Source: Gordionus sp. m RMFG-2023 (lineage: Eukaryota; Nematomorpha; Gordioida; Chordodea; Parachordodidae). Taken from it: a stretch of DNA of 64,000 nucleotides. The DNA lies in NCBI RefSeq assembly GCF_954871325.1, contig NC_088776.1, forward strand, positions 48,378,569 through 48,442,568. Direction: 5' to 3'. The position numbers and the translations under genes were made by a program. Of the stretch, positions 22,500-34,400 are shown piece after piece. Every line of letters begins with the position of its first letter. Within the stretch, counting starts at the first letter, position 1. The notes beneath the pieces are model-generated. The model saw only the letters and a program-made list of their open reading frames with translations. It did no database searches and was not told the DNA's origin.

Positions 22500-25400
22500 T
22501 TAAGAATAGAAGGTTAGAACGCTTTGTTGATTTCCTCTGAGTAATAAAATAGGAGGCAGGTTTCTTGTCATTATTTCAAGCCATCCCATGTATAAAGCCG
22601 ATGAGCAAGTACCTTTCCGAGGCATAGGTAAAGTCCTGTATCATATAATGGAGAGGAGAGAGATGCATTTTTTGGGGATATATAAATATCATATAGTAAA
22701 TGGTAAATTTTAATAATAACATTTTATAAAGAAAGTTTATTTTTCTTCAAAATATGGAGGACTATATGAAAATCGGTTTTAATATCTAAAAGGCCAGGGT
22801 TCTAAATCTAGATCTCAAACAACGTTTGATTAAAAAAAATTTAGTTGGGCGTTTAATAAGTCAAATATCGAGGCAATCAACCCTGGGTAAAGTGGAACAG
22901 TTTTGCTATTTGGGTGATATGCTAAACGCAGATCGTTGTGTAGATTCTGCTGTTATTACAAGGGTCAGACAAGCACGGAAGAAGTCAGAGAGACGTAGTC
23001 TATTCTAACAAATAAAAACGACTCTCTGAAGTCAAAGGGGAAAGTGTACGTAAGCTGTGTGAGGAGTTGCTTAGGTTATGGCTGTGAAACAAGGATAATG
23101 AAAGTGGCTCACGAAGTCAAATTGGATGATAAGATGGATGTGTGTGGTATCTCTGAGAGAGAAAAATTGCTGGCAAGGAAGGGAATAGCAGTGATTGAAG
23201 TGGAAATGAACTAAAATGTTTTGGGCATGTGGAAAGTAAGACAAAAGATTGGGTAAGAGATGCACATTGAAGGAAATAGGAGTGTCAAGATCTCGAGGAA
23301 GGCCTAAGATGACGTGGATAAAGGTGATAGAGAATCTTATATATTGATGCTCAGGACCGTCAAAAATGGAAAAGAAAAATCAGAGGAACTAGAGGAGAGG
23401 AGATAGCGGTGTAATTCATATCGCATCGCACAGACATTATAAATTTTTCTTATTATTTGTTTGATTTTAAAACATACTCAGCGATATGTGTCGTATCGCT
23501 GAGCAATACGCTCTTACTATAAATATTATAAGTAAATTTTCGCAGAGCCTAAATATAATTAACATTGACTTGATGAAGGGAAACTGTTTTCAATTGCAAA
23601 GAAAAATTTACTCCTTATTATAACTTTATTAAATTAAAGAGAATTTCTTTTTACATAACGATAAGGTTGGAATGCAAGGAATATAAGTTCAGCATTTCAT
23701 GAAGCCGTATATGCCTATGAGTTTTTTGCTCCAAGGCTAGGTATTCAGCATCCGTTATCATACCCGTTTTGTATTTGGGATCGTTTTCATCTCTCACTCT
23801 GTATTTAGAAATAAGCGACTCGAAATCTGATATACTTTATTTTTTTAAAAAAATTTAATAATAAATATTAATGGTGTAACTAAATTTGACCATCTAATGC
23901 TATCAATTCAAGTATAATTTGTTTTGGTCGAAGGTCCGGTAGAATTACAGGTATCCAAACCGAACCTGAACCGAACCTCTAAAAAGCCTCTGAACCGGTT
24001 CGAGTATCATAATTATATGCTTATAAAATAATGTGTAAGTTATTACTAGTATATTGCAAAAATTTTAATTATATTCGAATTGTTTTAAAGATTATTATCA
24101 ATCACATTTGATTGATAAGTGTCAGTCATAATTTTTACAAATTTTAGTATATTGCCATTTTACAACATTTTTTAAATATTTTAAGCTTATAAATTATAAT
24201 GCCTAGAGAAAAATTAATTCCAATATATAAATTATTTACATATAGTATTAAATAATGACACATCAAATCTGATATCATACTGGCAGTGCCGCTACCCAAG
24301 TTAGTGTGGAAAGATGTTTTTCAACAATTAAATTAATTTATATTATCTGCTTGATGTAATTTGAGTGAGACGAATTTTGAAAATTGTGCGGTTCAATAAA
24401 AAAAAAATTATGTAATTGTTCATATTAAAATTAATCATTGATATTTATTTGTTATATTTATAAATTAAATATTATTTTATAATGCGCAATTAATAAAAAT
24501 GAAGGTTTTATGTATGTGTTTTTTATTTTAATTATGAAATAAAAATTTTTTTCCCTATAAATTCGAATGTAGGTTTGAATATAAAAGCGTTCAAACCGGT
24601 TTTTAGAGGTTCGAACCGAAACGATATTTTTATTTTTTGCGAACCGAACCTAAACCTTGAACCGTTATTTTTATCCGAACCTGAACCGAACCGATATTCT
24701 TTTCGGTTCAGATCCCTGTGGTATTAGTGATTTAAAATTATCTAGCAATCGACTTAAAATAGATTAATCACCTTGTCATTTTCGGGGTAGTATAAGTTGA
24801 TTTTCGTATAAATAAGTCATATATAAGTTTTAAAAAAATTAATAGAAAGCATAAGAAATTTTTTTTTAAAAAAAATATATATATTTATAAAAAAAAATTT
24901 AAAAAATCAAGTGGCGAGGTCGGGCCAGGATGCTTTAAATATTTGATAGTTAGATCTAATTAAAGAAACGGCGATTTTCTGCTTGAGTTTATAAATGGAG
25001 AAAGGTGCTTCTTTTTTAAAAGCCAACTTTCCTTGTATTTTACAACCGACATCTTTTTTAGATAAAAAACGCCCTGACAGCAAAACAATCGTACCGTTTT
25101 TAATGGGATAACCTTTAGGCTGCATTCAAAGTGGAGACGGATCCGATTTTACGTCAAAACATCTGATTTGACCGCGTCCGACAAGGCTTTCATAATGATT
25201 TTTTTTTAACGTTTCGACTTAAAACAGATTAGACATTATTTTATTTTCTAAAATGAACCAATATTCTTTAGTTAAATTATATATGATCTCTTATTTAAAG
25301 AAAAAAATATAATTAATTCGAAAAGAAGAAAGGAGGGAGCATATTTTACTTTGCTGCCAAAATTACTTAAAGATCAAAACAAAAATATTAGAAATTTATT

Positions 25401-28400
25401 CTCTTATTATTTTAATAATATTGATTATTTGCCTTGGCAAAATAATATATTAAACTAATATTTATATATTCAATATTTTGTATTATAAAATTTATATGTA
25501 TTAAATTTCTTTATAATTTATTGTATATATTTTATTATAAAAAAATATCTTAGTCATCCAAGAAGTTGTTTATAAAATCAATATTTGGTACCAATTAACC
25601 ATGTTTTTGATTAAAAAATTCTTAAAAAAAATTTATACATATAATTAAATATTGTCTGCTTTGTATTCAAATTAAATACTTGGTAAATAGGTAATAATAA
25701 GATTTATTAGAAATTGATGCTCTGATCTTTTAATGTGTCATTTTTTAAAAATTAGATTGTATAAGAAAAGCATTTGCCTGAAATGGTACTTAAAATGATA
25801 TAATTATAGGTCAGGCTAAAGATCACAAGGCAAATATAAAATTTATTCAAGCAAAAAAATTTATATGTATTAAATTCCTCTATACTTTATTGGTATATAT
25901 TTTATTTTAATAAATAAAATATCATTAGTCATCCAAGAACTTGTTTATAAAATCAATATTTGGTACAAATTAACCATGTTTTTGAATAAAAAATTCTTAA
26001 AAAAAATTTATACATATAAAATAAATATTGTCTGCTATTGTATTAAAATTATATACTTGGTGAATGGGTAATAATAAGATTTATTAGAAATTGATATTAT
26101 GATTTTTTAATGTGTCATTTTTAAAAAATTAGTTTGTATAAGAAAAGCATTTGCCTGAAAAATAATATAATTTTCAAATATTTTTTCTTTATATTTTTTT
26201 CTTCTTTTATTCGATGTTGTTATATTTTCATCTATGCTTATATTTTTATCCGAGGTAATATCATATAGTGGAGTTGAATTAGATATAGTTAAATTTGATT
26301 GTTGTATGCGAGGTGTTAAAGTTTTATTTAAAAATGATAATGTTTCATAATAAGGCCATGTTGATTTATATGGTGGCCCAGCTGAACCACTTGGACTATC
26401 TATTGTTTTTTTGTATTCTTTATTCTGATAGTCTCTTAAATTATTCCATTTAGCCTTTAAATCGTCACCTAAAAAATATATAATAGACCAAATATCTATA
26501 AAATTATTTAAAGTGTCAGTTTAAATTAAGATTTACCTGTTTACATCTTTGCAATTTTCATCTGTTTTGTCGTATATAAATTTGGCTTCTCTAATAGCAT
26601 CAATAAAATCTAATATATTGATTTTCATTTTTAAAAAATTATAAGTAACGTTATAACGCTCTATAAAATTTGCCGGATCAAAAAGTCAAAATGTTTTGAC
26701 TTCAAAATTTGACGGATAAATTTTTAGGTCGGAAGATATCGGAACGGACGCACTTTGAACATATATATCATTTTTAATGAGATTGACTTTTGACGGAACG
26801 GATGTAAAAAACGGATCCGTCTCCACTTTGAATGCAGCCTATGAAAATTACAAAGATGTTCATAGGTTAATCTTAATTTTTTAATTAAACTGACACTTTA
26901 AATAATTATGTAGATATTTAGTCTATTGAATACAATAGCAGACAATATTTATTTATATGTATAAATTTTTTTAAAGAATTTTTTAATCAAAAACATGGTT
27001 AATTGGTACCAAATATTGATTTTATAAACAAGTTATTGGATGACTAAGATATCTTTTTATTAAAATAAAATATATACCAATAAAGTATAGAGGTACATAT
27101 AAATATAATACAAAATATTGAATGTATAAATATTAGTTTAATATATTATTTTGCCAAGGCAAAATATCAATATTATTAAAATAATAAGAGAATAAATTTC
27201 TAATATTTTTGTTTTGATCTTTAAGTAATTTTGGCAGCAAAGTAAAATATGCTCCCTCCTTTCTTCTTTTCGAATTAATTATATTTTTTCTCTCTTAAAT
27301 AATAGATCATATATCATATATAATTTAACTAAAGAATATTGGTTAAAAAATAAAATAATGTTTAATCTGTTTTAAGTCGAAACGTTAAAAAAATCACTAT
27401 GAAAGCCTTGTCGGATGCCGTCAAATCAGATGTTTTGACGTGAAATCGGATCCGTCTCCACTTTGAATGCAGCCTTAATGTTGGATTTTATTTGCATTGA
27501 CCTCATGGCCCCAACTAATAATTTGCATGATACACTTAATAGAGCTGAATCTCTAAAAAATCAAAAATACTTGCACCTAATAATGTGTGACAACCACTTT
27601 GTTCCCATAGCAGCTACATCATCCGGCTCTTTTAAATCTCCATTTTATAAACTCAAGCAAAAAATTTCCGTCTCTTTAATTAGATCTAACTATCAAATAT
27701 TTAAAACATCCTGGCCCGACCTCGCCACCTGATTTTTTTTTTAATAAAAATTATTTTCTTTTAAAAAAAAATTTTATCATGCTTTGTTTATAACTTATAT
27801 ATGACATATTTTACTATATTCTTTTAATTTTTAAATAATAATATTTTATCATATTTGTATATGAATTTTAATAAAAATCAATAGAATTATATATATTTTT
27901 CTTTATTCGAAGGAATTATAAAATATAATGCCTCCCTCAAAGAGTGAAAGTTAAAATAGATCATACTTAACAAATTCATTAATAAAAGATGCTAATTAGA
28001 TCTCCGCGTTAAATTTTTTCAAGTTCAAAGAGATAACCAAATTAATATTTTATTTTAGAAATATGTTAATTCCAATCTTAATTTTATTTTACTGGATTGT
28101 TAAAAAAAAAGTCGATAGTATAAAGATAGTGGAATAATTTTAAGGGTTCATAAAAAAATTAGGAAAATGGAAGTTAAAATTTTATCGAAGAACTTGAGTC
28201 CAGTCCGAAATAAATTTTAAAATCCAAATCCGTATATGATCAAGTTTAATCCGATGATTGAATCGGACGTGTACGTGCAGGGGCTCTTATACTAATTTAA
28301 ATTATATAGAATTTTTTTTAAACATACCCTTCTTTTTTAGGTTTGTGATGGATGTCTGGTAAGATAATTACATCAGAATAATCGATTCTGAACTTTGTTA

Positions 28401-31400
28401 GCATAGCACCAAAACTGCATTTTAACAACAAAAAGAGAAATAGTTATAATCTTAGAAATAAAACAAAAACTTAATATCGTGATTAATACCTTCACTTATT
28501 TTTCTTCTTTCTTTCTTAGTTCAGTCAAAATTTATTAACAGAAATAATTTTAATAGAATTTTTTATAACAAACTTGTGATGCATTATATCTAAATCTTTC
28601 TTGTCCTTGGATAATGCAAAAAATCTCATTTTACAATTTTCCCAATTGCGTCTTTGCGATATTATATACGGCAGTAGAATGGTTAAACCTGTGGCCAATA
28701 GTATCAAATTGTATTGAATCATTAAAAAAAAATCCAATATAAAAAATTAATAGCTCCTAAAAAATTTCTTCTATTTGTATCAGACTAAAACAAAACATTT
28801 TATTAGTTCTTTCTTTCTTCCTTCCTTCCATCCTCTCTTTCTTTCTTTCTTCCTTCCATCCTCTCTTTCTTTCTATAGTATTTTACATCCTAAATGAAAA
28901 TTAGAAACTTTTATATTTTCTTAACTGACGATACTAAAAGAAAATTAAGCGACATTTAAAAATATGACAAATTTGAAATTTACCACCATCGTCGAAGAGC
29001 CACCACACATCTATGTAACCTTTTTTCTGTTTATAATGAAATAGATTGATAGAACTGAGGATATTTTTGTTGTAAATCATAGCAGTCCGCTTTTTACGTG
29101 TCAGGGTAGAAATATTGTTTGGAGTTGCATCTTGTTCGGCCCTGGAATCCAAATTCGGACTCATGGGTGCCTCAATCACAGCTTCTTTTCCTTAACCAAG
29201 CAGGTATAATTTTTGATTTAATTTATAAATTTATTTTTCACGATTAGTTTTTCCTCGTTGAAAAATATATAATAGTAAATATAAAGATTTTTACCTGAAG
29301 CGTCAACTATAGTCATTAATAAAACAAAGCAGCGTGTAAAAAAAATATATGAAATTTTAAATACAAAAAATATATAATTTTTAGTTCGTTCCTTATTTTT
29401 ACAAAGAAATAAAAATATTATTACTTGTTCTTTTTTGAGGACGATAGGCATCTTCTTGGTATTGGAATAACATACTCTTCATCTTAGTTGGGGTATGAAT
29501 TGAGATAGAAGGCGACAATTTATTGTAACTCTTAGCTAAATTTTTTTTAGAACAAGAACCATTGTAACCTTGACCTTTATTGTTACGGGTTACTTTCAAG
29601 GAAGGCAAAGAGTTTTTCCTAAATCTTCCGCGAAAAAATAAGTTGGAGGATGAACTCTTAACAGAGTCTTTATGCGAAACGAAATCTTCTAACAGTAAAT
29701 TTTTTTATAAAGGAAGCTGTTATTCTTTTTTGTAAAAAATGATGTATATGATAAATCTGTAATATAAAATAAATTAGACTCAATCGATCTATTTGAAATT
29801 CATAAGGCAAAATCGATATAATGGACCTCAAATATTTTTATTGATGGATTCTGATATCCTTTCTAATGATGTATTTGTTCCAATGAAAACGGTTATATTA
29901 AGATGTATTCGCTAATTTTATTTTCATTCATACTCAGCTGATTTAATAATAACAAAAATGATTTTCCGAGATGGTGTTCAAGCATTTCCGCCTTAAATAA
30001 ATAACATCTCAACCGTTTTGAGTGATGTTTTAATCAAAAATTAAGAGAATAAATAAGGAAAATTCTAAAAATTAATATGTAGGACTTATCGAAATTAATG
30101 ATGAAAGATAGTCCTAGGACATAGACAAATAAACGAATTCGGATCTAGATGAATTATCATCTAAATATTAAAATAAATGCAATAATAAACGGCTAACTCA
30201 ATATTTTATCCAAAATAATATTACGGAAGTCTGAAGATTTTGCTCATAGATGGCACAAAGGTCTAGACATCAATTAGCGAAATTTCGAGGTTTAGGTAAT
30301 ATTTTTCTAGCTAAAATATGGATTTAGCCGTTTTTAAAAATCGGCTCAAAATGAGCCGTTTAACAACACTAATAACAATACAAAACTTTTCTTTCCTTCA
30401 GATTCGCAACCCCCGTTACCTATGCCGCTCCAAACCCTCTTGAACGGTTTAGAAATGTATTGATCCAGGAATAATTCAGATTTATTTTTTTTGGATGATA
30501 ATCCCCTCTCGAGAAAATCGTCCTCCTCGTCGAAATACTCGTCATCTGAAACTTGGTTTTGTGCTAAATTAATATTCAAATCATCCTTTAAAAAAATTGT
30601 TATACGTATAAACTTAATGTGGTTCTATTGTAATAATGTTTAATGATTTTAGCAATATTTATTTAGAAATATTTTATAAAAATTGCAATTAATCTAGAAA
30701 GTTCAGTGGCAGGATCCAAGGAAAGAATCTTGGAGGTTCCCCCTAAATTCTTTTTTTTAAAACTCCAATATTTCCAAAACTAATTATACAAGATTTCCTC
30801 TACTTCTTTAACTTAATAAATACAGCCTTTTCGTTTAAAAAAAAATTGTAAAAATTTGCTGGAAAACTTAACTTTCCTCATGGCATTTTTCCTTAATATA
30901 AAACAAATTTTTCGTATAAGTCTATAAATTATAATTAAAAAAAAAATTAACCCTCCACTTAAAAAAAATTCATGGATCCGCACTTGGTTAATTTTTTTAA
31001 TCTGCTCATGCCAACCCATAATATTAAGAAAAATCTCGCAGGCCTATTGGTTTAAAAATACCTTGTACTCGCCAGCTCATTTTTTTAAAAATAATGATTG
31101 GTTGATTATATATTTTTATTATATGTTTTACTTATTAATTTTAAAAAAAATATGCTTGCCATCCCCATCAATTTTAAGTCAACCCGCCAGTTGCTTATAT
31201 CCCGGAAGGCCTTCTAATTCTTATCATGTTAACCAATTAATTTGGTGTTCTTATTTAAAATCCGTATCTTCTAAAATTAATTGAAGTCGAGTTAGAACCC
31301 TATAATAATAATTAATAGAAGATATTTCTGAAAATTGGAATGGCAAAATAAATCAATCAAATGCAAGTAATAATTGTGATTTTGTGGACAAAAATTATCA

Positions 31401-34400
31401 AAATATTATAACTTGTCAATAATAACTCTAAAAAACAACAAATAATAAAATAACAAGCCAATAATTAATCACTTAAACAAATATACTCCTCTCCCTCTTA
31501 AATAGCATAGATGAACTAAAATTAAAGTAATTTTCGATTTAAAATCGTTATTTTTTTAAGAATTTCTCTATGATATTCTTAAGAATGTTGGTTAACTATT
31601 CACAAAAACTAAAAAAATTTGTTAGAGTGGGTATCATTTTTAACCGTTCATAGCGTAGTAATTATGTTTGGAAACTCCGTAAGGGTCTCTCTTCCCATTA
31701 CTACCCATTTCGTAATTTTCATTCGTAGTGACGGATGATCTAAGCGACATTTTATAGCGCGAATTATTTTGCTCGTTTAAACTTTTATTCGCGGCTGCTG
31801 AAGTATTCTGGTTGGTGTAGAAGGAATAGTCCAACCCGTTCTTGAGTCTCAAAATACCGAGGCCAAACCGCATATCAAAGGTGTCGCTAAAAATGTAATA
31901 TGTATGTTTATAGAATTTTAACCATTCAAAAAATATATATGTAGATATTTTCTTAAGTTCGATTAGATTAAACATGTTTGGTGGTGGTAATAAAATAATC
32001 GATTTGTTTAAGAATCAGAAGTATCCTTACTATCAAACAACGGTAATTCCAATAATATAATTGTAAGTAAAAAATAAAAATACATCTGATCATTATAAAT
32101 AATTTTTTTTGATCTTTATATAAGAAAAGATAATAAAATGGCGATATAAAAAAGTAAATCTGTTTTCTTGTTAATGTGAAAGTAAATTGTATATAAATAA
32201 AAATAGATCATAAAATTAACAAAAATTATTAATATTATAAAATAAACAATTTAAATATAATAGAATATTATCAACATAAAATTGTTTACAATATTACTAC
32301 ATGCATCAGTTAAAATATAAAAAAATAACAAAAAAAATATAGCATCCAATAAAATTTACATTTCGTGTGAACGGGAGATAATTATAATAAATTATTATAT
32401 TATATTGGGTAAGGGATGAAATAACAATAATTAGTGCACCAACAAATCATAGAAAAGGAGTGGGGAGGAATCAATATAGCTATCTATAATAGTTTTTTCG
32501 TAATTATATCTTTAACTTAAAATACTATAAATTACACTATATATAGGGTAATTAATATTAAAATTGTAATATAATAATATTTCCAAGGGGTGGAGAGGGA
32601 TCAATATAGCTATCCATAAAAGTTTTTTCGTAATTATAACTTTAACTTAAAAAACTATAAATTACACTATATGGGCTAATTGATATTAAAATTATAATAT
32701 AATAATATTTCCCAATAATGGGTTAACTTTAAATATTATATTACAAAAGGCCTTAATAAAACTAAATAAATGTAATTAATAATATAATATCCTAAAATGG
32801 ATTAACATATATTACATAAACCTTACCAATTTATAATACAATTATACTAACAAATTTTATTAAAATAAAACATTATGATTATAATTTATTAATTTAAATT
32901 CTTAAATAAAATAAAAGCACGAATTTTTGAATATAAAAGAATGTGTAATGTTTTCAATAAGCAGCTCTTTATCTTAAATACCAAATAATTTGAGCGCAGG
33001 AATTTACGACAATTGTTTTCATGTCGAGCCTCTTCGTCTTTGGCAACATACCCTGCATAGTCTTCAGTACCACACCATGCGAGCACAGGAATTATACGGG
33101 GCTCCTTAAGCTTATGCCCCTACCTTCCACCATGGGATTTTCTTAGGTTCGATTAGACAGGAATTAAATATGTTTGGTAGGGATTATAGGGATTAAGTCC
33201 TAGTAGTAATAAAATAATCGATTTGTCTCAAAATCAGAAGTATCTTTAACAACGGTAAAATTTCAATAATATAATTTGAAAGTAAAATATAAAAATATAT
33301 TTCATCTTTATAAATAATTTTTCTTGATCTTTATATAAGAAAAGATATTCAAATAGTGATATAAAAAAGTAAATCTGTTTTCTTGTTAATGTGATATTAA
33401 TTGTATATAAATACCATCTATTGTTAAAATAAAAATAAATCATACAATTAACAAAAACCATTAATATTATAAAATAAACAATTTAAATATAATAGAATAT
33501 TACCAACATAAAATTGAAAACAATATTAATACAATATTGTATCGTGATGCCCTAAAAAGATAAATATCATTTTTGTTAGCAGATCTGATGCTTATCAAAA
33601 GTTTATTGCCCACGGAAAAATTTCAATCTAAAAGTATAATGTAAAATATTTGATTCCCTCACATAACAGTATTTTGTTTTCCAATAAATATAAATGCATA
33701 CTGGATTATATTAAAGTATTGGTTCAGGGCCTCCATATCATCACTCTCCCAATTATTTTTGTAACCCATCATCAAGACGTTCGGCCGCAGGCGTCCCAAA
33801 CCAGATAACTACATTTATTATAAAAATATAGTTGACAAAAAAAAACTTTCCATTTTGTGAACGAATTCAACTTTCTCCGATTATCTCCATGCATGCAAAT
33901 TTAAAGGCCTGAGCACGACACAGGTTTATAAACAATATAAATTCCGGCTCAGTCAATGTTTTTAAAAATTAATATTTTTCCCAAGTCTGGGAACAAATTA
34001 ATATGACCAGATCCGTACCCTGATCTTAATCGAGCCAGGAGTGTAAGTCTCTAAGATATCACATTTCATATGTAAATTATGATATTTAATAACTCAGATT
34101 TAATATTATATCTAAAATTTAAAACTTTATATATTTTGATATTAGATCTTTTATCAAACCTGAATCAATGACTTGACGCCCATCCTTAAAGTAGGGGCCA
34201 CAACGGCGTTATACATGGATTTTATTTTCCTGTGCTTAAAATAAGTGTAAACTCGATTCGGGTTAACGTCAAAGTACATGTCCGTAGATTGCCCCTTTAA
34301 AAAGATATATATATTTCATAATTATTATATTTTTTAATTCCATAAAAAGTTATTTATTATTATTTTACGAATTTAAAAGAATGTATTAAAAAAAAACTAA

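Larger units (their letters stand above)
25118..27474. mobile_element. PIF/Harbinger composite with TTA target duplication
   Basis: Outer ends are GGCTGCATTCAAAGTGGAGA and its inverse, 28 bp long through CGGATCCG, flanked on both sides by TTA (25115-25117, 27475-27477), the Harbinger target. The right end recurs internally at 26812-26839, immediately followed by a plus-strand fragment of the MADF gene (26845-26925). The AT-rich halves 25320-25620 and 26930-27310 are inverted copies of each other. So two copies, one inside or fused to the other in opposite orientation, make up the element. No DDE transposase was found; only the MADF partner gene remains. Confidence 0.8.
24790..27830. repeat. 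Large imperfect inverted repeat split by a Harbinger composite
   Basis: The arms 24790-25010 and 27635-27830 are inverted copies. Each ends in the same coding tail ([25 protein letters not shown], then stop), reading outward on opposite strands, followed by the same AT-rich tail with CTTATATATGAC. Before the Harbinger insertion the arms were separated by only about 270 bp. I do not recognise the protein; upstream of the shared tail the two sides encode different sequences. It may be a fold-back transposon or an inverted duplication. Confidence 0.75.

Noticed and set aside
31950-33535. LTR pair in the cotransporter intron
   Set aside because: Nothing coding lies between the copies and their ends lack LTR features; local duplication is simpler.
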